From contig CAVYKV010000001.1 of the NCBI GenBank assembly GCA_963769255.1, positions 3,038,001-3,102,000 of the forward strand: a DNA stretch of 64,000 nt. The letters run 5' to 3'. Source of the DNA: JAKACA01 sp963769255 (GTDB lineage: Bacteria; Actinomycetota; Acidimicrobiia; Acidimicrobiales; Bog-793). How positions within the stretch are numbered: position 1 is the first letter of the stretch; every line of letters starts with the position of its first letter. The notes under the pieces are model-generated. The model ran no database searches. It was not told where the DNA came from and saw nothing but the letters and a program-made list of their open reading frames with translations. This document shows positions 8,103 to 15,997 of the stretch, one piece after another. The translations under genes were made by a program, and so were the position numbers.

Positions 8103-8873
8103 CTAGGACGGCCCGCCCTCGTTCTCCCAGCCGGGATCGAGTCGGTCGACGGCCCGACGTTCAGCCGCGAACAGGGTGTCGGCGGCGTCGGAGATCGAGC
8201 GCCACTGACGTTCCGTCTCCTCCGCCACGTTCTCGGGGACGAGCCGCAAGGGCGAACCGGTCGACTGGGCAAGCACCTGTGCCTGGCATGCCCGTTCGAG
8301 GAAGTACAGCTTGTGCCAGGCGTCGGGCACCGAGGAGCCGACCACGAGGACTCCATGATTGTCGAGGAGGACGGCCGTCGTCCCCGCCCCCACGACGGCC
8401 GCCATGCGCTCGCCCTCGTCGTCGGCGTCTGCGAGGCCGGCGAAGGGGAGGCGGGCGATCCGACGGTGGAAGAGCATGGCGCTCTGGCTGCTGCGCGTCT
8501 CGAGCCCTCGCTCCGTCATGGCGAGCGCCGTGGCGTAGGGCATGTGCGTGTGCAGCACGCAGCGGGCGTCCGCCCTGGCTCGGTGGACGGCCCGGTGGAT
8601 GACGAAGGCGGTGCGCTCGAGCTGCCCGCTGCCACCCACGCGCCGGCCCTCGAGGTCGATGGTGAGGAGGTCGCGGGGGCACATCTCCGACCAGTGGGGA
8701 CCGAACCGGTTGAGGAGGAAGCGGTCGTCGGTGCCCTCCACGACTGCGCTGAAGTGGTTGTCGACCCCCTCGTGGAAGCCATGGAGGGCAGCGGCGCGAA
8801 ACGCCGTCGCCAGCTCGACCCTCTGCTCCCAGAGGCGCTTCGTGCTCGGGCCTGACGTGAGCGTGTCGGTCAT
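8103..8873 (-). CDS. Class II aldolase/adducin-family protein
   Basis: A 256-residue member of the fuculose-phosphate aldolase/adducin fold. Zinc ligands are visible in HTHMPYATAL (His-x-His), with a further histidine in LLDNHGVLVVG, which is the usual arrangement. VDNHFSAVV near residue 37 corresponds to the substrate loop. Relatives cleave sugar phosphates, or decarboxylate or hydrolyse acyl compounds, so the reaction here is open. The following SDR starts immediately after the stop. Together they could oxidise and cleave a hydroxylated intermediate, which is an inference from context. Confidence 0.85.
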   Translation of the reverse strand: MTDTLTSGPSTKRLWEQRVELATAFRAAALHGFHEGVDNHFSAVVEGTDDRFLLNRFGPHWSEMCPRDLLTIDLEGRRVGGSGQLERTAFVIHRAVHRARADARCVLHTHMPYATALAMTERGLETRSSQSAMLFHRRIARLPFAGLADADDEGERMAAVVGAGTTAVLLDNHGVLVVGSSVPDAWHKLYFLERACQAQVLAQSTGSPLRLVPENVAEETERQWRSISDAADTLFAAERRAVDRLDPGWENEGGPS

Positions 8874-8884
8874 CCCGGCACGCT

Positions 8885-9010
8885 ACCTCCGGGCAGGCCC
8901 GGCGGTGGACGGGCCGCGAAGGTGTTGGCGCCGGCAGCACCCCTCGCGGGTCGAGCTCGTCGGCGAGGGTCTTCACGTGCCCCCACGTTCCGGATCGTGT
9001 CAGGTACGGT
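8885..9010 (-). pseudogene. Possible C-terminal remnant of an FAD-linked oxidase
   Basis: Downstream of no intact gene, the complement encodes WGHVKTLADELDPRGVL, which resembles the end of vanillyl-alcohol-oxidase-type flavoenzymes (a helix followed by D-P-x-G-V/I-L). A change of frame would be needed to continue to a stop near the aldolase start. Only about 20 residues support this, so it is tentative. Confidence 0.25.
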
Positions 9011-9015
9011 GACAC
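8997..9015. promoter_or_regulatory. Inverted repeat GTGTCA-N7-TGACAC
   Basis: Perfect 6-base arms (8997-9002 and 9010-9015) enclose GGTACGG. A -10-like TACGGT (9005-9010) lies inside. It sits between the divergent aldolase and SnoaL-like genes and may be an operator; the regulator is unknown. Confidence 0.4.
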
Positions 9016-9128
9016 AAACCCGGGGGAGCGGTTCGAGGGAGGGTTCCGACTTTGACGCCGCCGCGAGCGCCTTCCTAGTCTCCTGCCGGGCAGGGCGCCC
9101 GGGTGCTGTGGTTGCGGAGGCTCAGGCG

Positions 9129-9518
9129 ATGCAAGCGGTCGACGTCGTGAAGGAGCTGTATCGGGCGTTCGCCGAGGACGACGTCCCTGCCATGCTCGCC
9201 GTGCTCGACCCGGACATCGAGTGGATCGAGGCGGAGGGCTACATCTACGGGGGCACCTACCGCGGCCACGATGCCATCGTCGACGGCGTGGTGGCACGGG
9301 ATCGAGCCGAGTGGGAGGGCTTTTCCGCCACCCCGGAGAAATTCGTCAACGAGGGCGGCGAGGTCGTGACCGTGGGCTGGTACTCCGGGACCTACAAGGC
9401 GACGCAGAAGAGCTTCAGGGCCCGCTTCACGCATCTGTACGTCGTGCGCGACGACCTGATCGTCCGATTCGAGCAGGTCGTCGACAGCGCCATGGTGCTG
9501 GGGGCGCTGTCTCCGTGA
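9129..9518 (+). CDS. SnoaL/NTF2-like protein
   Basis: A 129-residue NTF2-fold protein. The helix VVKELYRAFAEDDVPAMLAV, the strand DPDIEWIEAEG, GTYRGHDAI and the closing strands (FTHLYVVRDDLIVRFEQ) are characteristic of the nuclear-transport-factor-2-like SnoaL group. GGAGG seven bases ahead selects the ATG at 9129 rather than upstream GTG codons in the same frame. No catalytic assignment is possible; relatives are often uncharacterised isomerase- or cyclase-like proteins. It converges on the MmgE/PrpD gene. Confidence 0.8.
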   Translation: MQAVDVVKELYRAFAEDDVPAMLAVLDPDIEWIEAEGYIYGGTYRGHDAIVDGVVARDRAEWEGFSATPEKFVNEGGEVVTVGWYSGTYKATQKSFRARFTHLYVVRDDLIVRFEQVVDSAMVLGALSP

Positions 9519-9556
9519 GGCGGTGAGGCGGCGGGCGTGGTGAGTCGCGTCCCGGC

Positions 9557-10933
9557 TCAGCGTGAGGCGTCGAGGAAGAGCGCGTAGACGTCGTTCTCGG
9601 AGGAGATGGCGCAGAGCCGGCGATACAGCTCCCCGGCTTGCGGCACCCACGCCAGCGTCCGGAACTTGTCCTCCAGCGCCGTCGGTTCGGGGCGCTTCGT
9701 GGCGTGCCCGACGGCATTCGCCACCTGGCGCTCGATCGTGCGGCCGTTCATGAGGTGCACGGTGACCCGGGTGCCGAGCTCGTCCGGCCACGCCGCCGTC
9801 ATCGCCGGGTCGGCGCGGATGCTGACCCGCCGGGCGAGCTCGGCGACGGCCGGATCGGGGTCGAAGTCCCTCGCTCCCGCCGTGCCGTGGGTGATGGCTG
9901 TTGCGACGGCATACGGCAGGCTGAAACGCCCGGAGAGCGGATTGCCCGCCGAGGGCCTCGCCAGGCGGAGCGCCCGCCCGCACGTCTCGACGTCGATCCG
10001 GCTCACCCGGTTGGCGTCGAGGCGACCCATCGCAAGGACGGCGTCGATGGCGGTGTGCGAGAGGGCACAGGCGCTGTGCAGCTTGAAGTAGTTGCCCATG
10101 AGCCGGAGCGACGACAGCTCGATCGGGTCGGTGAGGGCTTCCATCGACCGCACCCGGGGGGCGATCCCGCTCCGGGGCCCGCTCAATGATGCCAATGACC
10201 CCACGAACCCGCTGCCGGCGAGCTCCGCCGCCACCACGCCGGTGGCGGCTCCGAGACCGGTGTAGAAATTGCGCACCGTTGCGCCCTCGTAGCAGGCCTC
10301 CCACGATCCGAGGATCGGCACGGTGCCGGCGGCAAGGGCGGCGGCGGAGGGCGATACGCCGCGCAGCCGAGCGACGGCGACGGCGGCCCCGATCGCCCCG
10401 AGATGGCCATGGGGATGCGTGTCCTCGCGCAGTTCGAGGGCCTCGAACAAGCGGGCGGCGACCTCGTAGCCGGACAGGTAGGCGGCCAACACCTCCGCAC
10501 CGCTGCTGCCGATGGCCTGTGCGGCCGCCAGGAGGGCGGGCACGATGTGGGCCGACGGATGCCCGGTCGGCCGCACCCCCTCGTCGAGCTCGAGCCAGGT
10601 GGCAGCCGCCCCGTTGATCATGGCGGCCGTCGTGGCGGGCCCCGAGGGCAAACCGGGCGCCAGCACGATCGGAGCCGACCGCCTCGACGTCGTTCGGCGC
10701 AGGCCGAGCAAGCTCGAGGACGTCAACAGTGCAGCCATCTCGGGCTGCGTGACTCCTCCCATGATGGCTCCGACGGTGTCGGCCAGGACGACCGAGGCGT
10801 GCACCTGCAGGGTGGACGGGACCTCCGCCAGGGAGAGGGCGACCGCCCGCTCGGCCAGGTCGGCGACGGCTGAGTGCAAGGAGGGGCGTCGGGTCCGCCG
10901 TCCGCCGGCCGCAACGACTCGGGTGCCCGTCAC
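9557..10933 (-). CDS. MmgE/PrpD family protein
   Basis: A 458-residue protein of the MmgE/PrpD fold, which includes 2-methylcitrate dehydratase and cis-aconitate decarboxylase. Family marks are the helical opening with ADTVGAIMGG, MINGAAATWLELDEG, the GHPSAHIVPALLA active-site region and the central FYTGLGAATGVVAAEL. The later YFKLHSACALSHTAIDA block is typical of the second half. The true substrate is likely a tricarboxylic or hydroxy acid, but relatives in catabolic clusters are diverse. The GTG start overlaps the stop of the upstream alcohol dehydrogenase gene (GTGA), so the two are translationally coupled. Confidence 0.88.
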   Translation of the reverse strand: MTGTRVVAAGGRRTRRPSLHSAVADLAERAVALSLAEVPSTLQVHASVVLADTVGAIMGGVTQPEMAALLTSSSLLGLRRTTSRRSAPIVLAPGLPSGPATTAAMINGAAATWLELDEGVRPTGHPSAHIVPALLAAAQAIGSSGAEVLAAYLSGYEVAARLFEALELREDTHPHGHLGAIGAAVAVARLRGVSPSAAALAAGTVPILGSWEACYEGATVRNFYTGLGAATGVVAAELAGSGFVGSLASLSGPRSGIAPRVRSMEALTDPIELSSLRLMGNYFKLHSACALSHTAIDAVLAMGRLDANRVSRIDVETCGRALRLARPSAGNPLSGRFSLPYAVATAITHGTAGARDFDPDPAVAELARRVSIRADPAMTAAWPDELGTRVTVHLMNGRTIERQVANAVGHATKRPEPTALEDKFRTLAWVPQAGELYRRLCAISSENDVYALFLDASR

Positions 10934-11974
10934 GACACGCGCAGCACGATCTTGCCGAACTGCTGGCGCTGCTCCATCCGCTCGTGCGCAGCCCGCACGT
11001 CACTGAGCGGGAAGACCGAGTCCACGACCGGATCGAGCTTCCCGGCGCCTACGAGCTCGACGACGGTCAGGAGCTCCGCCGGCGTGCAGGCGCGCGAGCC
11101 GATGAGCGAGATCTTCCGAGCGGAACAGCTCGACGACGTCGAGGGGGACCGTCTCGCCGCCATGGGCGCCGCATGTCACGAGCCGTCCCCCCGGCCGCAG
11201 TGCCTTGAGGCTCTCGGTCAGGACCGAACCACCGACGTGGTCGAACACGAGGTCGACACCGCGCCCGCCGGTCGCCTCGAGGACGGCGGGGGCGATGCGG
11301 TCAGCCCCCTGCGAGGAATAGTCGATGGCGCCGGACGCCCCCAGGGCGAGGGCACGTTCGAGCTTTGCGCCCGAGCCCGCCGTCACGAGCACGTGCGCAC
11401 CGGCCAGGACGCCGACCTGCAAGGCGGCGCTCCCGACGCCGCTCCCGACGGCGTTGACGAGCAACCACTCCCCCGCCGTGAGACGGCCGCGGGCCATGAG
11501 CACGTGCCAGGCGGTGCCGAAGGCTCCCTGCACGGCCGCCCACTCCTCGGCCGTCCTCGCCTCCGGCAGGGCGACGAGGCCGTCGGCGGGGACGGCGACG
11601 AGCTCGGCATAGGTTCCCTGCCGGCCGACACCGACCCAGACGGTGTCCTCGCACCGGTTCTGACAGCCGAGCCGACACATGTCGCAGCGACCACAGGTGG
11701 TCTCCTCCAGCACCATGACACGGTCCCCCGCCGACCAGCGTCCGCCGGCGCCGGCGGACGCCGCCACGACACGGCCCACACCCTCGCAACCGAGGACGTG
11801 CGGAAGCTCGAGGGGAAGGCGGGACGTCCCCTCCCGCAGGTCGATGTCGAGGTGGTTGAGGGCCGCCGCCTCGATCCGGACGAGCACCTCGCCGTCGGCG
11901 GCAACGGGGTCGGGAAGCTCGAGGTACTCGAGCACCTCGGCACCGCCGTACCGCCCCATGATCACACCGCGCAT
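10930..11974 (-). pseudogene. Zinc-type alcohol dehydrogenase, one-base frameshift
   Basis: A medium-chain zinc alcohol dehydrogenase in two frames. The intact first part has GCEGVGRV at the catalytic zinc, the structural-zinc cysteines CGRCDMCRLGCQNRC, and the nucleotide-binding VGSGVGSAALQ. The frame then breaks after VVELF, around 11116-11123, and the remainder (KISLIGSRACTPAELLTVV up to KIVLRVS) continues in the next frame to 10930. Removing one base restores 348 codons, the normal length. No other damage is seen, so sequencing error is possible. It is first in a coupled pair with MmgE/PrpD and divergent from the GntR regulator at 12109, which probably controls it. Confidence 0.85.
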
Positions 11975-12070
11975 CGACCGATGATGCCGTCGCGCCGTAG
12001 GTCCGTGCGCTCACGTCTCTGCACGGCCGAAACCCCCTCAGCCTTGGCGGTCCTTCACGCAGGGATGCCC

Positions 12071-12100
12071 TTGACCGCAACTTATATACTAGTATACTAG
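12071..12100 (+). promoter_or_regulatory. GntR promoter and 12-bp palindrome
   Basis: TTGACC (12071-12076) and TATACT (12093-12098) are 16 bases apart, a near-consensus promoter. The perfect palindrome CTAGTATACTAG (12089-12100) covers the -10 box. The ATG at 12109 is 10 bases after the -10, so the transcript would be leaderless or nearly so. The palindrome is the likely GntR operator and is placed for autoregulation and control of the divergent dehydrogenase gene. Confidence 0.65.
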
Positions 12101-12108
12101 CATCCGAG

Positions 12109-12849
12109 ATGCACGACGTCGCCTCGACCCGTTTGCCCGTGTTCGACCTCGCGACCTCGCGGGACGCCACGGCGAGCCGCCATGCCTACCGGGCGCTGCG
12201 GCACGCCATCCATCACGGCGATCTCGTGCTCGGCGAGATTTATTCGATCGGGCAAGTCGCCGAGCGCCTGAACATCTCTCGAACGCCCGTCCGTGAAGCC
12301 GTCTGCCGCTTGGAGGCCGAGGCGCTCGTCGAGGTCCTCCCCCAGCGGGGCTTCCGGTTGCGGGCGATCTCGGAGGCCGAGATCGAGGAGTTCTTCGCCC
12401 TGCGCGAGATGCTCGAGTCCTACGTCGCCCGCACGCTCGCCAGCCGGGGCGACCCCTCGGTGGCGCGCACGCTCATGGAGATGATCGACCGGCAGGAACG
12501 CTCCATCGAGGACGACGAGGAATTCCTGCACTTTGCGGAGGAGCTCCACGTCGCCATGGCCGAGCTCGCCGGCCTCTCCCGCGTTGCCTGGATCCTCACC
12601 GCCCTGCGCGGACAGCTCTGGATGCTCGGGACCCATTCCATCCTGCAGCCGAACCGCCGCCTCGCCGCCATCGCCGAGCACCGGGCCATCGTCGAGAGCA
12701 TCGCCCGCGGGGACGGCACGGCCGCCGCCGAGGCCATCCACGACCACCTCAGCAACAACGCCGAGGCACAGCACGAGCAGCAGTCGCATGCCGGCTACGC
12801 CTGCCTCGCCCCGGAACGAGAGCTCTCCGAGGGCGAGCGCACCGCCTGA
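12109..12849 (+). CDS. GntR-family regulator, FCD domain
   Basis: A 246-residue FadR/GntR-type regulator. The winged helix spans about residues 25-85 (AYRALRHAIHHGDLVLGE, then ISRTPVREAVCRLEAEALV and QRGFRL). The helical FCD ligand-binding domain follows, with EEFFALREMLESYVAR and the metal-binding histidine positions in EELHVAM and HRAIVESI. FCD proteins usually sense small carboxylic acids, often through a bound metal. No ribosome site precedes the ATG, in line with the adjacent -10 box. It heads the SBP, hydantoinase and amine dehydrogenase genes, which follow at 54-base and shorter gaps, and probably regulates them. Confidence 0.9.
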   Translation: MHDVASTRLPVFDLATSRDATASRHAYRALRHAIHHGDLVLGEIYSIGQVAERLNISRTPVREAVCRLEAEALVEVLPQRGFRLRAISEAEIEEFFALREMLESYVARTLASRGDPSVARTLMEMIDRQERSIEDDEEFLHFAEELHVAMAELAGLSRVAWILTALRGQLWMLGTHSILQPNRRLAAIAEHRAIVESIARGDGTAAAEAIHDHLSNNAEAQHEQQSHAGYACLAPERELSEGERTA

Positions 12850-12903
12850 CGGCGAACTGCAGCGACACGAAGGGCGCCAACTTGCTCAACTAAGGGGGGA
12901 ACC

Positions 12904-14541
12904 GTGAACACGGATCACGCACCGGCACGGGAGAGCCGCACCGCTCAACGGCAGGGGAGCGACGAGCGGGGCCGGACGCTGACGAGACGAGAGGCACTTC
13001 GACAATTCGGTGCCGGTGCGGCGCTCGTCGGACTGGGCGGTCTTGCCGCCGCCTGCGGCAGCAACAGCTCGGCCACGACGACGAGTGGGCCGTCCACACC
13101 ACAGCCTCGGCGGGGCGGCACGCTGACGGCAGCCTTGACGGGTGGGGCGTCGAGTGACTCCCTTGCTCCCTTCAACCCGGAGAACCCGCTCGACACGGCG
13201 CGCTTTTACCAGCTCTTCAACCAGCTCATCGGTTTGGACGACGACGGCGTCCCTGCCTTGGAGCTCGCCACCGAGATCAGCTCCAACTCCGACGCGACGG
13301 AGTGGACCATCCGCCTGCGGGACGGCGTCACCTTCCACAACGGGAAGGACCTCGAGGCGGCGGACGTCCTCTACAGCCTGCAGCAGACCGTGAACCCCAA
13401 GTTCCCGCAGCCGGGGGCGCTCGTGATCGAACAGCTCGACCTCGGCGGCGCCACGATCCTCGACAAGCTGACGGTCCGCATCCCGACACACGCTCCGTTC
13501 GCCATCTTGCAGGAGGCCCTCGCCACCGGCCCGTTCTTCTTCATCGTCCCCGTCGGATTCGACCCGAAGCATCCCGTCGGGACGGGGCCGTTCCGCTACG
13601 AATCCTTCTCGCCGGGGGTGCAGAGCACCTTCACCAAGAACCCCGACTACTGGGAAGCCGGGCTGCCCTACGTCGACAAGGTCGTGATCTCCGACTTCAG
13701 CGACGAGGCTTCACAGGTGAACGCCCTCCTCGCCGGCGAGGCCGACCTCGTGCAATACCTGTCGTCCGCCTCCATGCACACCGTCACGAGCGGCGGTGCC
13801 GAGCTGCTCATCGCCAAGGGCGGAGGATGGACACCTTTCACGATGCGGTGCGACCAGGCGCCCTTCAGCGACGTGCGGGTCCGACAGGCCATGCGAGCGC
13901 TCGTGGACCGCCCGGAGATGCTGCACCTGCTCTTCGAGGGCTACGGCCGGGTCGGCAACGACCTCTATTCGATCGAGGACCCCGACTACGACAGCCAGCT
14001 GCCACAACGCCAGCAGGACCTCGGCCTCGCCCGTTCCCTCCTCAAGCAAGCCGGCCACGAGGACCTCACCGTCACGCTCGTGACGTCACCCATCGCACCG
14101 GGCATGGTGAACGCCGCCACGATCCTCAAGCAACAGGCGGCCGGCGCCGGCGTCACCATCAACCTGCAGCAGGTTCCGGTCACCGAGTTCTTCGGCCCGA
14201 ACTACACGAAGTGGACCTTCGCACAGGACTGGTGGACGGGCTACCCGTACTTCACCCAAGTTGCCTCCGGCACGCTCCCGACGGCCCCCTACAACGAGAC
14301 CCACTTCGCCAACCAGGAGTTCATGACCCTGTACGGGGAGGGCATCGCCACGACCGACCTCGCGAAGCGGAAGGAGATCGCCTATGAGATGCAGACAATC
14401 GAGTACAACACGGGTGGCTACATCATCCCCTACTTCTACCCGGTGATCGACGGTTACGCGAAGAAGGTCATGGGAACCCACGGGGCCGCCACCGGCCAGT
14501 CATTCGGCAACTACGACTTCAAGCACATGTGGCTCACATGA
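12904..14541 (+). CDS. ABC transporter substrate-binding lipoprotein, peptide/opine type (SBP-1)
   Basis: A 545-residue extracytoplasmic binding protein of family 5 (SBP_bac_5). It begins with a Tat-like motif (TRREALRQFGAG), a hydrophobic stretch and a lipobox ending LAAACG, so it should be exported folded and lipid-anchored. The mature part has the family blocks WTIRLRDGVTFHNGKDL, GTGPFRYESF and FSDVRVRQAMRAL. The GTG start has AAGGGGGGAA just upstream. It is closely similar in layout to three other SBPs in this window. No permease or ATPase gene lies nearby, so it must use a transporter encoded elsewhere. By context its ligand could be a cyclic amide or amine. Confidence 0.92.
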   Translation: MNTDHAPARESRTAQRQGSDERGRTLTRREALRQFGAGAALVGLGGLAAACGSNSSATTTSGPSTPQPRRGGTLTAALTGGASSDSLAPFNPENPLDTARFYQLFNQLIGLDDDGVPALELATEISSNSDATEWTIRLRDGVTFHNGKDLEAADVLYSLQQTVNPKFPQPGALVIEQLDLGGATILDKLTVRIPTHAPFAILQEALATGPFFFIVPVGFDPKHPVGTGPFRYESFSPGVQSTFTKNPDYWEAGLPYVDKVVISDFSDEASQVNALLAGEADLVQYLSSASMHTVTSGGAELLIAKGGGWTPFTMRCDQAPFSDVRVRQAMRALVDRPEMLHLLFEGYGRVGNDLYSIEDPDYDSQLPQRQQDLGLARSLLKQAGHEDLTVTLVTSPIAPGMVNAATILKQQAAGAGVTINLQQVPVTEFFGPNYTKWTFAQDWWTGYPYFTQVASGTLPTAPYNETHFANQEFMTLYGEGIATTDLAKRKEIAYEMQTIEYNTGGYIIPYFYPVIDGYAKKVMGTHGAATGQSFGNYDFKHMWLT

Positions 14542-14587
14542 CCGCCGCAGCCGGACCGTTGCGGCCCCACCGAGAAAGGCATCGTGC

Positions 14588-15997
14588 ATGTTGGATCTGC
14601 TCGTCCGCAACGGACTGACGGTCACGCCCGGCGGAGTCGGTCACCTCGACGTCGGCGTCAGCGACGGACGGATCGCCCTCCTGCTCGATCACGATGCCGA
14701 GGCCCCCGAAGCGGCGGCGGAGATCGACGCCTCCGGCAAGATCGTCGTGCCCGGCGGCATCGACCCTCACGTCCACACCTCCTGGCTGATCCCGACGGCC
14801 GCCAAGGAAGGGCTCATGTGCTTCCCGCCCGAGCAGGTCAGCCTGGCGGCGATCCACGGCGGCACGACGACGATCATCGACTTCGCCACCTGGCTGCCCG
14901 GCGACACCCTGCAGGACTCCCTCAGGCGGAAAGAGGCCGACTGGTCGAAGAAGAGCTACACGGACTACGCCTACCACTGCATCCTGAAGGGCGAGATCCC
15001 CTTCGAGGTCATCGAGCAGATCCCGGAGGCGATCGCGGCCGGCTACCCGAGCTTCAAGGTGTTCATGACGAACACGACCCCGAGCCGGCCGCCCCAGAAG
15101 ATCGGCCTCGGCGACATCTGGGCGGTGCTCGAGCAGCTCGCCCGCCACGACGGCATCCTCGCCGTGCACGCCGAGGACGACGACATCGTCATGTTCTCCT
15201 ACCGTCGCCTCGCCCACGAGGACAAATGGTCGTTCGAGAACGTCCACCTCGCCCATAACAGCCTCTCGGAGGCCGTCTCGTTCCGCCGGCTCATCAACCT
15301 GCTCGAGCGAGTGGGAGGCCGCGCCTACTTCATGCACGTGAGCGCCGAGGAGGGCGTGCGGGCCGTCCGCGAGGCGCAGGCGGCCGGACTCGACGTGCAC
15401 GCCGAGACCTTGCAGCACTACCTGTCGTTCACCTCGGACGACTACAAGCGGCCCGGCGGGGCGATGTTCCACACCTACCCCTCGCTCAAGTCCGCCGACG
15501 ACCAGGCCGCGCTCTGGGACGGGGTCCGGCAGGGAACCATCGAGACGGTGGCGACCGACGAGATGTGCACGTCGCTCGAGGTGAAGCTGCGCGGTCACAC
15601 CGTCGACGACGTGACGGGGGGGCATGCCGGCGTCGAGGTGCGCATGGGAGTCATGTACACCGAAGCCGTCGTGAAGCGCGGCCTCAGCCTGGAGCACTTC
15701 GCCGACATCACCTCGACGAACGCTGCCAAGATCTTCGGGATGTACCCACGCAAGGGGGCCATCGCCGTCGGGAGCGACGCCGACCTCGTCGTCCTCGACC
15801 CGACCGTCTCCCGCCCGCTGACGACGGCGCAGCTGCACGAGACCGACTACACCCCCTGGGAGGGCTGGGAGGTGAAGGGCTGGCCGGTGACGACGATCCT
15901 CCGCGGCGAGATCATGGTCCGCGACGGCGAGCTCGTCGGCCAGCAGGGTCACGGCACCTGGATCGCACGGAAGCTCGGGCCTCTCCGTGGGGCGTGA
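14588..15997 (+). CDS. Dihydropyrimidinase / D-hydantoinase family amidohydrolase
   Basis: A 469-residue cyclic amidohydrolase. The dinuclear metal site is complete: HVH in GGIDPHVHTSW, a lysine for carboxylation in SFKVFMTN, histidines in LAVHAEDDD and YFMHVSAEEG, and the aspartate in TVATDEMCTS. Length and order match dihydropyrimidinase, hydantoinase and allantoinase enzymes, which hydrolyse cyclic imides or ureides to carbamoyl or carboxy acids. The exact ring is not predictable. The family's TDHCPF block reads TDEMCT here, so substrate preference may differ. It lies 46 bases after SBP-1 and overlaps the next gene, so the three share an operon. Confidence 0.9.
   Translation: MLDLLVRNGLTVTPGGVGHLDVGVSDGRIALLLDHDAEAPEAAAEIDASGKIVVPGGIDPHVHTSWLIPTAAKEGLMCFPPEQVSLAAIHGGTTTIIDFATWLPGDTLQDSLRRKEADWSKKSYTDYAYHCILKGEIPFEVIEQIPEAIAAGYPSFKVFMTNTTPSRPPQKIGLGDIWAVLEQLARHDGILAVHAEDDDIVMFSYRRLAHEDKWSFENVHLAHNSLSEAVSFRRLINLLERVGGRAYFMHVSAEEGVRAVREAQAAGLDVHAETLQHYLSFTSDDYKRPGGAMFHTYPSLKSADDQAALWDGVRQGTIETVATDEMCTSLEVKLRGHTVDDVTGGHAGVEVRMGVMYTEAVVKRGLSLEHFADITSTNAAKIFGMYPRKGAIAVGSDADLVVLDPTVSRPLTTAQLHETDYTPWEGWEVKGWPVTTILRGEIMVRDGELVGQQGHGTWIARKLGPLRGA

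Noticed and set aside
12850..12903. tRNA or small RNA in the gap
   Set aside because: No cloverleaf-like pairing or conserved T-loop sequence seen; none of the gaps in the window shows one.
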